Shown in pieces: positions 39,096 through 48,710 of a stretch of 64,000 bases of DNA (position 1 is the first letter of the stretch; each line of letters begins with the position of its first letter). This DNA is from Sphingobium yanoikuyae (GTDB lineage: Bacteria; Pseudomonadota; Alphaproteobacteria; Sphingomonadales; Sphingomonadaceae): NCBI RefSeq assembly GCF_034424525.1, contig NZ_CP139979.1:2313501-2377500 (forward strand), in the 5' to 3' direction. The position numbers and the translations under genes are program-made. The notes below the pieces were generated by a model. That model saw only the letters and a program-made list of their open reading frames with translations. It was not told the DNA's origin and did no database searches.

Positions 39096-39482
39096 TTACT
39101 GACCTGCGGTGGCGCAATAGGCCGGCAAAGAGATCGCCCCGGCGCCCTTGGTCTGCCAGGCACCACCGCCGACGCGATAGACCTGCCCCGGCTTCACCCG
39201 GCTGCTGAGCGTCTGGCAACCGGTTGCGGCCGCCACATCCTGCACCGTCACGCCGCGCTTGCCGGCCAGATCGGTATAGACGGCGCGGCGCTTGATGTTG
39301 ATCGATTCGACCTCGGCCCGCACATCCGCGCCCACCGTGCCGGCGATGCCCAGATAGCCATCGGCCTGCTCGCCCACCGTGCCGGCGGCGATCGCGGCGG
39401 CCGCACCACCCTGGGCCTGCGCGGCACCGGCCAGAACCAGGCCGCCCAGCACAGCGGCGGCCAGCATGAACTTGCGTGTCAT
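39096..39482 (-). CDS. ydbL: YdbL family protein (DUF1318)
   Basis: 128-residue periplasmic protein. The signal peptide ends AGAAQAQG; the mature domain has GTVGEQADGYLGI, then VESINIKRRAVYTDLAGKRG and VQDVAAATGCQTLSSRVKPGQVYR, which is the DUF1318 pattern. In E. coli ydbL is the third gene of ydbH-ynbE-ydbL, and it modulates the YdbH-YnbE bridge. Here too it is third, with an ATGA overlap to ynbE. Confidence 0.9.
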   Translation of the reverse strand: MTRKFMLAAAVLGGLVLAGAAQAQGGAAAAIAAGTVGEQADGYLGIAGTVGADVRAEVESINIKRRAVYTDLAGKRGVTVQDVAAATGCQTLSSRVKPGQVYRVGGGAWQTKGAGAISLPAYCATAGQ

Positions 39483-39667
39483 TGCGGGAACAACTCCGGG
39501 TTATTGTTGATCAGATCCTTGGCGTCCTTCTCCAGACGGACGACGACCTCCTGCTGGACCTTCACGTTCAGATTGATCTCGATCGGCTTGTCCGGGGCCT
39601 TGACCTGGATGCATCCCCCCAGGGCCGAAGCGGCCAGACCGGCCATCATGATTGCTGCTATCTTCAT
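39479..39667 (-). CDS. ynbE: YnbE-like outer-membrane lipoprotein
   Basis: 62 residues: a lipoprotein signal with lipobox ALGGC, then QVKAPDKPIEINLNVKVQQEVVV, the conserved YnbE core that adds beta strands to the C-terminal end of YdbH. The overlaps with ydbH and ydbL are both ATGA. The ATG at 39667 gives the right length; the longer open frame is an artefact of overlap with ydbH. Confidence 0.92.
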   Translation of the reverse strand: MKIAAIMMAGLAASALGGCIQVKAPDKPIEINLNVKVQQEVVVRLEKDAKDLINNNPELFPQ

Positions 39668-42600
39668 TTCGGCTCCGTATTTGACACAGTCTCGCTTGCC
39701 GCAGGCTGAACCGCAAGACCAGATTGCAGATCGGCCGCGCTTTGTGCGCGCATCTTCTGCTGGGCATCCTCGCCAATCTGGTCGCGGATCACCTGCGACG
39801 GGTCGACATAGGATTGGGCGGATTTCATCAGCCCCCGGAAGGGCGCGGAAATCCGCACGTTGAAAATGAAGGGCAGGCCAACGAAGCTTTTTGCTATCCC
39901 CTGCGGCGCCCCGCCCAATTGGCCCCGGTTGACGCCGTTGAACACCACATTGGTCACCATCTCGCCATCCAGCGCGCCATCCATCAGGATGGTGAGGCAT
40001 TTATATTGCAGATCCTTCAGCGCATCGAAGGCGACCTTGCCCATAACTCCGACTTGTTCGTTCGACACCGGCCCCACATAGGACAGCACGCCGGACTGGC
40101 GCGTGGGATCGCAGGGGATGCTCGGCAGCACGCCCTCGGGCATGATCAGCGGCGCCATGCCCTGCTGCCGTGCGACCAGCACGCCGCCGGCAACCCGCCC
40201 GCCCTGCGCATTGAAGATCAGCGGCATGATGCCGTCGAACGTGCCGGTCGCCGACACATTTTTGAGGTCCATCGCCTGGATGAAGGCGCCGGCGTCGAGG
40301 CCGATGACCCGGAAGGTCAGATAGCGGTCGACATCGGCACCAAAGTCCATGGTCGTGGGCAGAAGCACCAGTTCACCGCCCGAAAAGGGAAAGCCGCCAC
40401 CCTCGATATGCACCTTCTGGCCGGCACCCAGGCGATAGCGCACCGTACCATTGCGTGCCTCGACGCCCGGATTGACCAGCGCGATTCGCGCCTCCTGCCC
40501 GGTCGGCGTCACCATGTTGAGCAGGTCGGAGAAGCGGATCTCGCCAGACAGCCCCTCGACCGGGCCGAATGCCGCCGCCAGATCCAGCCGATCGGTCCGG
40601 AAGACGCCATCGCTGCTGACATCGGAACCGGTCCATCGGATATGCCCCTCGCCGGTCACGCGGCCAGCGACATTGGCGATCACGCCGAGCGTCAACGGCG
40701 TCAGTTCCTCCGGCTGCAATCCCGGCCCGAAGCCCAGGTCCGGCACGGTCAGGTCGGCATGCCCCTTCCCGTTGCCCAGGTCATGCGCAATATCGGCGCG
40801 CGCCACCGTGGCACCCTTGCCCGGCACCTGCAGCGTGCCGGTCGCGGTGATTCGGCCATCCTTCATCGCCAGGGCAAAGTCAGGCACGGACAGCGGGTTG
40901 AAGCGCACCGAAGGCTGCGCATCGCGCACCTGCATCGCCGCCTTGAGCGACAGCGCCCCCTTGGCAAAGGCCCAGCCGCCAGCCCCTTGCTCGACGATCA
41001 GCGGCACGGTGCCGATCCGTCCGCCCGCGCCCTTGATGTCGCCGGCAAAGCCTTCCTTCGTCGCCGCACCGGTGACGCTCGCGGCCGACAGGCGAACCGG
41101 CGCATCCTCCGGGCCAATGGCGAAATCGGCATTGCCCAGGGTGAAGCCGGTCTGGCCCAATATCAAGCGGGCATTGTCCGCCTTGAGCCGCATCGGGTTA
41201 TCGCCACTTCGCCCGTTCAGCGCGACATTGCGAAGCTCCGCACCGCCCTTCATGCCGCCCGGCCCCATGGCGAAGAGGGCCGAATTGGGCAGTGGGCAGA
41301 GCGCCTGCCGGGTCTGCCCCAGCGCGAAGCTGCCATAGCGCGCTTCCAGCAAGGTCAGTGGCGCGCAATGTTCGTTGATCGCGATCGCACCATTGGGCGC
41401 CAGCCGGCCATCGATCGGCAGGCCAAGACCGCGAACAGCCCCATCGGGCAGCGGCCCATCCAGCCGCAACGCCGTCGTGAAGCGCGTATCGCCCTTCGGC
41501 CCGGCAACGAATCGGACAGGCTCGAACGCCAGCCGGGCACCGTCGGCCGTATAGGGATCGATGAACAACTGCCCGCCAAAACCGCCGCCGGCGCGGCGGG
41601 CCAGCCGGAGCGCAGCCTTGGGCAAGCCGCCGCCCTGCGACGTGATCGCGCCGTCCAGCGCCCAGTCGATCGCCGCGCCGCCCTTGCCCGGCCAGGCCAG
41701 CGTCACCCGGCCGTCCCGCGCCACGGCCACCTGCGCGCCACTGCGCGCGGCGAATTCGGTATCGGTCAGCACCAGACTGCCGGCGTCGCCCTTCTGCGCC
41801 AGCGCCACCCGCGCCCGCAGCAGATTATCCGCCCCGGCCCGCCGGGCCGCATCCGCCAACCGCAGGGCCAGCGGCGCCACCGGCGTGCCCGCCGTCGACG
41901 TGCGCAAAGCCGCCAGCGGATCGCGCCCGGCCATCCGCCCGTTCCGCGTGGTCAGATCGCCACTGAAGGTCGCATCACCGCCGTGCAGCGTCCAGTCACC
42001 GGCCAGTTCGGTTGGCCCCGCCAGCACCCCGGCACCGGAAAAGGCGCGCGCGCCGATCCGCGCCCGCCCCGCCATGGCCTTGGCCGAACCGTCGAACTCG
42101 ATCCGACCGACGGGGGCTGCCAGCAACATGCCCTGCGCCTTGAGCGCATCACCCGCCAGCTTGGCCGATCCGTTCCAGCGGTCCAGCCCCTGCCCCAGCC
42201 ACAAATCGATCTCGGCCGTCGGCGCAGCCATCGCCATGTCCGCGCAGGCCAGCGCATCGGCCTTGATCGGCCCGCGCAGATGCGGCCGGCCGTCCACCAT
42301 CGCCACGTCCAGCCAGGCGCTGGCCTTGGCCACGCCACAGCCGGCCATCCGTGCCTTGGGCATGGCGGCGGCCAGCTTGCCGCGGAAACCCGATTTCAGA
42401 TTGCCATTGCCATCGATCTGCATGCCGACCGCCCCCGCATCAGTATCCAGCCGCAACTGCGCGTCGCGCAGATGGAGCAGCAGGTCGGGCATGGCGAAGG
42501 GGGCGGTCGAATCGGGATCGCGAAACTTGTCCAGTTCGCCCAGCGTCAGCACGCCGTCGCGATAGGCGCCGCGCATCCGCACGCCACCGGCGCGCACCGC

Positions 42601-42903
42601 CGCCACCTGCGGCGTCACGCCGGAAAAGGCGATGTCGACTTCCACCCAGCGGGCGGTCAGGTCTGGCCGCGCCGGATCGCCCAGCACGACATTCTCGATC
42701 CGCTGGGTGCGCAGGCCCACCTGCGTCAGGTCATAATTGGCCTGGACCCCGCGCCGGTTCAGTTCGCGATTGACGAAATTCTCGGCGATCGGCGCGCGCT
42801 GCGTCCACAGCGCGACCAGCACCAGGCCGAGCGAACCCGTCCCGACACCCAGCCAGCGCAGCCAGCCCCGGCGAATTTCGGCTTCGCCGTTCTCGTCTTC
42901 CAT
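39664..42903 (-). CDS. ydbH: YdbH, AsmA-like inter-membrane bridge protein
   Basis: 1079-residue protein anchored by one N-terminal helix (LGVGTGSLGLVLVALWTQ, about residues 18-36) with a long beta-rich periplasmic body of AsmA/DUF3971 type that forms a groove for phospholipids. The C-terminal part has LDLAAAFGPVEGLSGEIRFSDL and GVLSYVGPVSNEQVGVMGK, typical of the YdbH domain. In E. coli YdbH, TamB and YhdP share phospholipid supply to the outer membrane. The protein is larger than the roughly 880-residue E. coli form. Start ATG 42903 (MEDENGEAE). Confidence 0.88.
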   Translation of the reverse strand: MEDENGEAEIRRGWLRWLGVGTGSLGLVLVALWTQRAPIAENFVNRELNRRGVQANYDLTQVGLRTQRIENVVLGDPARPDLTARWVEVDIAFSGVTPQVAAVRAGGVRMRGAYRDGVLTLGELDKFRDPDSTAPFAMPDLLLHLRDAQLRLDTDAGAVGMQIDGNGNLKSGFRGKLAAAMPKARMAGCGVAKASAWLDVAMVDGRPHLRGPIKADALACADMAMAAPTAEIDLWLGQGLDRWNGSAKLAGDALKAQGMLLAAPVGRIEFDGSAKAMAGRARIGARAFSGAGVLAGPTELAGDWTLHGGDATFSGDLTTRNGRMAGRDPLAALRTSTAGTPVAPLALRLADAARRAGADNLLRARVALAQKGDAGSLVLTDTEFAARSGAQVAVARDGRVTLAWPGKGGAAIDWALDGAITSQGGGLPKAALRLARRAGGGFGGQLFIDPYTADGARLAFEPVRFVAGPKGDTRFTTALRLDGPLPDGAVRGLGLPIDGRLAPNGAIAINEHCAPLTLLEARYGSFALGQTRQALCPLPNSALFAMGPGGMKGGAELRNVALNGRSGDNPMRLKADNARLILGQTGFTLGNADFAIGPEDAPVRLSAASVTGAATKEGFAGDIKGAGGRIGTVPLIVEQGAGGWAFAKGALSLKAAMQVRDAQPSVRFNPLSVPDFALAMKDGRITATGTLQVPGKGATVARADIAHDLGNGKGHADLTVPDLGFGPGLQPEELTPLTLGVIANVAGRVTGEGHIRWTGSDVSSDGVFRTDRLDLAAAFGPVEGLSGEIRFSDLLNMVTPTGQEARIALVNPGVEARNGTVRYRLGAGQKVHIEGGGFPFSGGELVLLPTTMDFGADVDRYLTFRVIGLDAGAFIQAMDLKNVSATGTFDGIMPLIFNAQGGRVAGGVLVARQQGMAPLIMPEGVLPSIPCDPTRQSGVLSYVGPVSNEQVGVMGKVAFDALKDLQYKCLTILMDGALDGEMVTNVVFNGVNRGQLGGAPQGIAKSFVGLPFIFNVRISAPFRGLMKSAQSYVDPSQVIRDQIGEDAQQKMRAQSAADLQSGLAVQPAASETVSNTEPK

Positions 42904-43055
42904 CTGCCTGGCCAACCCCGACTTTCGCTCGCACTTCAGGTCCGTAACGCATCCATAACGTCCGACCCATTGGAAATATCCACCCCTGAAATAGCCTTGC
43001 CCGCGAAATCCGCAAAGCCTAGCCTTCATTTGCCGGGGAATGGGGGATCGCCAGC

Positions 43056-43748
43056 ATGACCGAAAAGGACGAACGCGCGAGCCAGGATGGCGCTGGTCAT
43101 CGCGCCCGCCTGCGCCAGCGACTGGCCGAAGGCGGCGACGGGCTGCTCGACCATGAACTGATCGAATATCTGCTCGCCCTCGCCATCCCCCGCCGCGACA
43201 CCAAGCCGCTGGCCCGGCTGCTGCTACGCGAATTTGGCGGGATCGGCGGATTGATGGCGGCCGACTGGCAGGCAATCGCACGGGTGCCCGGCATGGGCGA
43301 TACCAGCGTCGCCGCGATCAAGATCGTTCAGGCAACCGCGCTGCGGATGCTGCGCAACGATGTGGCGGAACGACCGGTGTTGGGCAGTTGGCAAGCGCTG
43401 CTCGACTATCTGCGCGCCGACATGGCCTATCTCCATGTCGAACGCGTGCGGGTGCTGCATCTCAACAGCCGCAACATGCTGATCCGGGACGAGAATATGG
43501 GCGACGGATCGATCGACCAGGCGGCCATATATACACGCGAGGTGATCAAGCGGGCGATGGAACTGGGATCGGCAGCCCTGATCCTGGTGCATAACCACCC
43601 GTCGGGCGATCCGTCACCCAGCAAGCAGGATATCGAGATTACCCGCCAGATCGTCGAGGCCGGCAAACGGCTGGGCATCGGCGTCCACGACCATATCATC
43701 ATCGGCGCGCAGGGGCATAGCAGCCTGCGCGCACAAGGACTGTTATAG
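43056..43748 (+). CDS. radC: RadC family JAB-domain protein
   Basis: 230 residues. An N-terminal UPF0758 helix-hairpin-helix region (LLDHELIEYLLALAIPRRDTKPLARLLL, then IARVPGMGDTSVAAIKI) precedes the JAB/MPN domain with the JAMM motif HNHPSGDPSPSKQD, with H179, H181 and D192 as likely zinc ligands. Despite the name, a role in repair is not established. It is divergent from ydbH. Confidence 0.95.
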   Translation: MTEKDERASQDGAGHRARLRQRLAEGGDGLLDHELIEYLLALAIPRRDTKPLARLLLREFGGIGGLMAADWQAIARVPGMGDTSVAAIKIVQATALRMLRNDVAERPVLGSWQALLDYLRADMAYLHVERVRVLHLNSRNMLIRDENMGDGSIDQAAIYTREVIKRAMELGSAALILVHNHPSGDPSPSKQDIEITRQIVEAGKRLGIGVHDHIIIGAQGHSSLRAQGLL

Positions 43749-43750
43749 CG

Positions 43751-44131
43751 TCAGGCGCCCTCGATCAGCTCGGACGGCCAGCCGATCCGCACCAGCAGTC
43801 CATCCGGCCCGTTGATCCCGACCTCATACAGTCCCCATTCGCGATGGCGCAAAATGCCGCCCGGCCGGATGACCAGGTCATCGACCCGCGCCGCGATCGC
43901 CGCCACATCGGGCGTGCGCAGATAGACGCCAAAGGGATTATGCGCCGGCACATCCCAGGGCGGCGCGCCGGCCTGGGTCAGATGCACCTCGCAGCCCCAT
44001 CCCTCCATGATATGATAATGGTGATCGCCGCCAATCCGCGCGAAGCCCAGCCTTTCCCAGAAGACCAGCGCGACCGCGACGTCATTGCTGGGCACGATCG
44101 CGAAAGCGCCAACACCTGGAATTGCCGTCAT
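43751..44131 (-). CDS. VOC (glyoxalase/bleomycin resistance) superfamily protein
   Basis: 126 residues with two beta-alpha-beta-beta-beta halves: FAIVPSNDVAVALVFWERLGFARI at the start and NPFGVYLRTPDVAAIAARVDDLV in the second half, closing with NGPDGLLVRIGWP. H43-H45 region (GDHHYHIMEGWGCEVHL) may bind a metal. The protein could bind a small hydrophobic drug or be a dioxygenase-like enzyme. The ATG at 44131 is used. Confidence 0.82.
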   Translation of the reverse strand: MTAIPGVGAFAIVPSNDVAVALVFWERLGFARIGGDHHYHIMEGWGCEVHLTQAGAPPWDVPAHNPFGVYLRTPDVAAIAARVDDLVIRPGGILRHREWGLYEVGINGPDGLLVRIGWPSELIEGA

Positions 44132-44170
44132 GGCCAACCTCTCCCCTTGCCCCGTCCCGATCACATAACA

Positions 44171-44214
44171 AAAAGGCCCCCGCCATGCTTGCGCGTGACG
44201 GGGGCCTTTTTTTT
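44171..44214. terminator. Terminator between the helicase and VOC genes
   Basis: Perfect 12-bp stem AAAAGGCCCCCG (44171-44182) / CGGGGGCCTTTT (44199-44210) with a 16-base loop, T-rich on both strands. On the minus strand it ends the helicase transcript before the VOC gene. Confidence 0.9.
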
Positions 44215-44232
44215 CAATCAAAGTGGCGCCGT

Positions 44233-45624
44233 TCAGCCACCAAAACCGAAGTTCAGGAATTCGGGCACCGGACCGTTCCAGCCATCGTCCGGACCATCAT
44301 CGGGTTCCTGACGGCGGCTATGCGGCGCTGGGCGTGCAGCCGGCGCATCGCGGCGGTCGTCACGACGATCATCCCGCTTGTCGCTGCGCCGGTCATCCTT
44401 GCGCTCGGGCTTGCGGCGCGCGTCGCGGCCACCGGAACGCTCATTGTCGCGCTCCTCGCGATCGGCCTTGCGTGACTCTTCCTTGGCGCGCGACGCAGGC
44501 GCAGCCGCGACCGGCGTATCGACATAGTCGATCTTGGTGCCGATCAGCTTCTGGATATTGTCGATCGCCTCGGCATCCTCGGCCGCGACGAAGGTATAGG
44601 CAACGCCCTTGGCCCCCGCGCGACCGGTACGGCCGATGCGGTGGACATAGTCATCGGGATGCCAGGGCGCGTCGAAATTGAAGACGTGGCTGACGCCCTT
44701 GATGTCGAGGCCGCGGGCCGCGACGTCCGACGCCACCAGGATGTTCACGCTGCCATCGCGGAACCGCTCCAGTTCGGCGATACGCGATGCCTGGTCGATA
44801 TCACCATGGATCTCGCCCGACTTGAAGCCGTGGCGCTGCAGGCTCTTGTTCAGTTCGCGCACCGTCGTCTTGCGGTTGCAGAAAATCACCGCGCTCTGCA
44901 CCTCTTCTGCTTCCAGCATCGCGCGCAGCGCTTCACGCTTCTTGCGCGAATCAACCTTCACCAGTCGCTGGGTGATGTTGGTCGATGCCGTTGCCGGGCG
45001 CGCCACCTCGATCGACTTGGGATTGTCCAGGAAACGATCGGCCAGCTTCTTGATGACCGGCGGCATGGTGGCAGAGAAGAGAAGTGTCTGGCGCTGCGCC
45101 GGCAGCTTGGTGCAGATTTCCTCGATATCCGGGATGAAGCCCATGTCGAGCATGCGGTCGGCTTCGTCGATGACCAGCATGTTGCAGCCATTGAGCAGGA
45201 TCTTGCCGCGCTGGAACAGGTCCATCAGGCGGCCCGGCGTCGCGATCAGCACGTCGACGCCCTTTTCCAGCGCCTTGATCTGGTCGCCCATCTGCACGCC
45301 GCCGATCAGCAGCGCCATGGAGAGCTTGTGATATTTGCCGTATTTCTCGAAATTCTCGGCCACCTGGGCAGCGAGTTCGCGGGTCGGCTCCAGGATCAGG
45401 CTGCGCGGCATCAACGCACGGGCACGGCCGTGCGCCAGGATGTCGATCATCGGCAGCACGAAGCTGGCGGTCTTGCCCGTGCCCGTCTGCGCGATGCCGA
45501 TGATGTCCTTCATCATCAGCACCGGCGGGATCGCCTGCGCCTGGATCGGCGTGGGCGTGTCGTAACCCGCCTCGGTTACGGCCTTGAGCAATTCGTCGGA
45601 GAGGCCGAGATCGGCAAAAGTCAT
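44233..45624 (-). CDS. DEAD-box RNA helicase (RhlE-like)
   Basis: 463 residues. Q motif at about 20-30 (YDTPTPIQAQAIP), Walker A AQTGTGKT at 45-52, PTRELA near 80, DEAD at 153-156, SAT near 185, and the second RecA lobe with ARGLDIKGVSHV and HRIGRTGRAG. The last 80 residues are a low-complexity basic tail rich in Arg and Asp (RRDDRRDDRRD type), typical of RhlE proteins that bind RNA during ribosome assembly or mRNA turnover. Confidence 0.95.
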   Translation of the reverse strand: MTFADLGLSDELLKAVTEAGYDTPTPIQAQAIPPVLMMKDIIGIAQTGTGKTASFVLPMIDILAHGRARALMPRSLILEPTRELAAQVAENFEKYGKYHKLSMALLIGGVQMGDQIKALEKGVDVLIATPGRLMDLFQRGKILLNGCNMLVIDEADRMLDMGFIPDIEEICTKLPAQRQTLLFSATMPPVIKKLADRFLDNPKSIEVARPATASTNITQRLVKVDSRKKREALRAMLEAEEVQSAVIFCNRKTTVRELNKSLQRHGFKSGEIHGDIDQASRIAELERFRDGSVNILVASDVAARGLDIKGVSHVFNFDAPWHPDDYVHRIGRTGRAGAKGVAYTFVAAEDAEAIDNIQKLIGTKIDYVDTPVAAAPASRAKEESRKADREERDNERSGGRDARRKPERKDDRRSDKRDDRRDDRRDAPAARPAPHSRRQEPDDGPDDGWNGPVPEFLNFGFGG

Positions 45625-45758
45625 TCAAATGTCCGGGACAGGAGGTTGGCCGTCCTGCGCGTCCGCACGACGGAAATCGCGCGCGACTTGCGAAAATATC
45701 GCCATCTTGTCAAGGAAATCGCGCAATATGCCGGGCAAACCAGCCGTTTTTCTGCCAA

Positions 45759-46190
45759 TCAATCCTCGGCGTCCGCTTCCACCAGCCGCCTGAAGCTGTC
45801 GATCCCGCAACTCGCGCCACTGCGCGCCTGCAACTCGTCCCGCCCCGAACAGAGCGACCCATCCTCGTCCGGTTCGACATAGAAGCCCGAATAGAAGCTG
45901 GCGGAATCGCATCCCCGCTCCAGTCGCGCGCGATAGCGATGCTTGTCCGCCAGGATCAGGTCGACCCCGTTGGACACCACGATGCTGGCCCCGCGAATCG
46001 ATCGCAACGCCACACAGCGCGGCCCCTTCTTCTCTTCCCAGCGCTCGTCGCTCTTGGGCACGACTCGCGTCGGCGCCCGCCCCTTGGCCATCGGAACACG
46101 AATGATCACGCGCTGCTCGATCGTCAGTTGCGCCCATTGCACCGGGTCGGCAGCAGGTGCTGCAAGCAGCATCAGGATGGTATGAACCAA
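45759..46190 (-). CDS. Conserved-looking exported protein of unknown function
   Basis: 143 residues from a TTG at 46190 with AAAAGGGG upstream; an ATG at 46172 is the alternative. A short hydrophobic N-terminus (ILMLLAAPAADP) suggests export. The body is VQWAQLTIEQRVIIRVPM, then KGPRCVALRSIRGASIVV and RLERGCDSASFYSGFYVEPDEDGSLCSGRDELQARSGASCGID. Four cysteines in the second half suggest disulfides. No family is recognised. The gene is divergent from the flavoprotein. Confidence 0.68.
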   Translation of the reverse strand: MVHTILMLLAAPAADPVQWAQLTIEQRVIIRVPMAKGRAPTRVVPKSDERWEEKKGPRCVALRSIRGASIVVSNGVDLILADKHRYRARLERGCDSASFYSGFYVEPDEDGSLCSGRDELQARSGASCGIDSFRRLVEADAED

Positions 46191-46267
46191 GCGGAACCCC
46201 TTTTGGGAGTGGCAAGCTATCGGCCAACGGTTGAACCGTCGATGAATTCCGGGGCATAGCATGTCCC

Positions 46268-47722
46268 ATGACAGAACAAGCCATAATCGCACAGGATGCC
46301 ATCGATCGCTTCGTCGCCCTGCTCGGCCCCAAGGGCGTCATTACCGATGCCGACGATATCGCCCCCTGGGTCAGCGACTGGCGCGGCCGCTATCATGGTG
46401 CGGCCCGCGCGATCCTGTCGCCGGCCACGACGCGCGAAGTGGCCGACTGCGTGGCGCTGGCGGCGGAACTGGGCATCGCCCTCGTCCCCCAGGGCGGCAA
46501 CACGTCGATGGTCGGCGGCGCGACACCGCCGGCCGACGGATCGGCGCTGATCCTGTCGTTGCGCCGCATGAACCAGATCCGCAACCTGTCGGCCGACGAC
46601 AATCTGGCGGTGTGCGAGGCCGGGGTCATCCTTTCCAATCTGCACGACGCCGCCGAAGCGGCCGGCCGTCGCTTTCCGCTCAGTCTGGGGGCCAAGGGAT
46701 CGGCCACGATCGGCGGCCTCGTCTCGACCAATGCCGGCGGCACCCAGGTGCTGCGCCACGGCACGATGCGCGCGCTGGTCGAGGGGATCGAGGCGGTGCT
46801 GCCCGACGGCAGCATCTTCGACGGACTGGACGCGCTCAAGAAGGATAATCGCGGCTATGACATCAAACAGTTGCTGATCGGTGCGGAGGGTACGCTGGGC
46901 GTCATCACCGCGGCCGCCCTGCGGCTGGTGCCCGCCATCGCCGCCCGCGCGGTCGGCTGGGTCAGCGTGCAGACCCCCGCCGATGCCCTCGCCCTGCTGC
47001 GTCTGGTCGAAGGCGAACTGGGCGACAGCGTCGAGGGGTTCGAGGTGATTGCCGACGATGGCCTCGGCCATGTCCTGTCCCATATTCCCGGCACGCGCTG
47101 CCCGATCGAGACCCGGACGCCCTGGCATGTGCTGATCGAGGTCGACCATGGCGACATGCGCGAGCCCGGCCCGACCGAGCGGCTGGAAGGCGCGCTCGGC
47201 CTGGCGCTGGAACGCGGCATCGCGATCGACGCCGCCATTGCCGCCAGCGAAGCCCAGGCAGAGGCCTTCTGGCGCATCCGCGAATCCCTGTCGGAATCCG
47301 AAAAGGCGCAGGGGCCCGCGCTGCAATATGACATCAGCGTGCCGGTGCCGCGCATGCCGGCCTTCATGCTGGAGGCTGCCGCCGCCGCCGAAGCAGCCTT
47401 CCCCGGCACGACCGCCTCTTCCTTCGGCCATCTGGGCGACGGCAATGTCCATTTCCATGTCCGCGCGCCCAGGGGCACCAGCGACGGTCCGGCCTGGATC
47501 GCGGCGCAGGGCCAGGCGATCAACGCCTTCGTCCATGACGCGGTGGTCGCCGCGGGCGGTTCCATCTCGGCCGAACATGGCATCGGCCAGATGAAGCGCG
47601 CCGAACTCGGACGCCTCGCCAGCCCGGCCCGCATCCATGCCCTGCGCGCGATAAAGACAGCCTTCGATCCGGGCGGCATCATGAACCCCGACAAGCTCAT
47701 CCCTCGCCCCGACGAGGGTTGA
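46268..47722 (+). CDS. FAD-binding oxidoreductase (D-2-hydroxyacid dehydrogenase, GlcD-like)
   Basis: 484 residues. The PCMH-type FAD-binding domain occupies about 35-215 (VPQGGNTSMVGGATPPADG, LGAKGSATIGGLVSTNAGGT, LIGAEGTLGVITA), and the FAD-oxidase C domain follows with SFGHLGDGNVHFHVR near 385 and EHGIGQMKR near 437. The family oxidises D-2-hydroxyglutarate, D-lactate or glycolate. Substrate cannot be settled from sequence. Confidence 0.93.
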   Translation: MTEQAIIAQDAIDRFVALLGPKGVITDADDIAPWVSDWRGRYHGAARAILSPATTREVADCVALAAELGIALVPQGGNTSMVGGATPPADGSALILSLRRMNQIRNLSADDNLAVCEAGVILSNLHDAAEAAGRRFPLSLGAKGSATIGGLVSTNAGGTQVLRHGTMRALVEGIEAVLPDGSIFDGLDALKKDNRGYDIKQLLIGAEGTLGVITAAALRLVPAIAARAVGWVSVQTPADALALLRLVEGELGDSVEGFEVIADDGLGHVLSHIPGTRCPIETRTPWHVLIEVDHGDMREPGPTERLEGALGLALERGIAIDAAIAASEAQAEAFWRIRESLSESEKAQGPALQYDISVPVPRMPAFMLEAAAAAEAAFPGTTASSFGHLGDGNVHFHVRAPRGTSDGPAWIAAQGQAINAFVHDAVVAAGGSISAEHGIGQMKRAELGRLASPARIHALRAIKTAFDPGGIMNPDKLIPRPDEG

Positions 47723-47838
47723 GCGCAGCATATCCACAAAGCGATTGCCTAGCGGGATAGCTCCGATTATCCCGTCACACCCATATTCGGATCAGCGACG
47801 CAAGCCTTGCGCGCTTTCTAACAGGACGGAACAACATC

Positions 47839-48627
47839 ATGGCCAGCGCGCCCGCGAACAGCCTTCCCATCTTCTACAACGACCTGATCCCGCTCAGCAC
47901 CGTCGATCATGCTGATTATCGCACCCAGCCGGTCGATGCCGCTCCGTTCCTGGTGACCCAGCACGCCGTGCCGCTGACCATCGACGAATTCGTCTCGGCC
48001 CAGCGCTTCGTGCCGATCATCTTCTCGGCTGGCCAGGATTCGGTGCCGCTCGCGCTGATGGGCCTCAACGAAGGCGTGAACGTCTTCGTCGATGACGAAG
48101 GCAAGCTGCGCGGCCCGGCCTATATCCCGGCCTATGTCCGTCGCTATCCCTGGATGCTGGCCAAGCTGCGTCCCGACAGCGACGAACTCTCGCTCTGCTT
48201 CGACCCGACCAGCAAGGCGATCGGCACCGAAGGCGACGGCCCGGTCCTGTTCGAAAATGGCCAGCCGACCGACGTGACCAAGGGCATCCTGAAGTTCTGC
48301 GAGGATTTCGAGCAGGCCGCCGCCCGCACCGGCCAGTTCATGAAGGACCTGGCCGAGATGGACCTGCTGATGGATGGCGAAGTCGCGATCCAGACCCCGA
48401 ACAACGAACAGCCCTTCGTCTATCGCGGCTTCCGCATGGTGAACGAGGAAAAGCTGCGCGACCTGCGTGGTGACCAGCTGCGCAAGATCAACCAGAACGG
48501 CCTGCTGCCGCTGATCCACGCCCACCTCTTCTCGCTGCAGCTGATGCGCGAGATCTTTGAAGGCCAGGTCAGCCAGGGCAAGGGCCCGATCGCTGTACCG
48601 GCCGCACCGGTGCCAGCAGACGCCTAA
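47839..48627 (+). CDS. SapC family protein
   Basis: 262 residues of the SapC-like family: LPIFYNDLIPLSTVDHADYR at the start, FVPIIFSAGQDSVPLALMGLNEGVNVFV, then AYIPAYVRRYPWMLAK near 105, and HAHLFSLQLMREI near the end. First linked to S-layer gene clusters and common in sphingomonads, but the molecular function is unknown. Not related to the enteric peptide-uptake SapC permease. Confidence 0.92.
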   Translation: MASAPANSLPIFYNDLIPLSTVDHADYRTQPVDAAPFLVTQHAVPLTIDEFVSAQRFVPIIFSAGQDSVPLALMGLNEGVNVFVDDEGKLRGPAYIPAYVRRYPWMLAKLRPDSDELSLCFDPTSKAIGTEGDGPVLFENGQPTDVTKGILKFCEDFEQAAARTGQFMKDLAEMDLLMDGEVAIQTPNNEQPFVYRGFRMVNEEKLRDLRGDQLRKINQNGLLPLIHAHLFSLQLMREIFEGQVSQGKGPIAVPAAPVPADA

Positions 48628-48661
48628 ACTCCGATCAACTCCGTTAATCGCAAATATATCG

Positions 48662-48710
48662 GGACAGGGCGGGGCTTGCTCTTGAAAGCAGCCGCGCCCT
48701 GTCCTATTTC
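48662..48710 (+). terminator. Likely terminator after sapC
   Basis: GGACAGGGCG (48662-48671) pairs with CGCCCTGTCC (48695-48704), with inner GGCT/AGCC pairing around a short loop, then TATTTCTGTT. The T-run is weak. Confidence 0.6.

Noticed and set aside
39724..43059. 1111-codon plus-strand ORF opposite ydbH
   Set aside because: Although longer than many genes, it is an antisense artefact: Arg/His/Gln-rich, no domain, whereas ydbH has membrane anchor, beta repeats and coupled partners.
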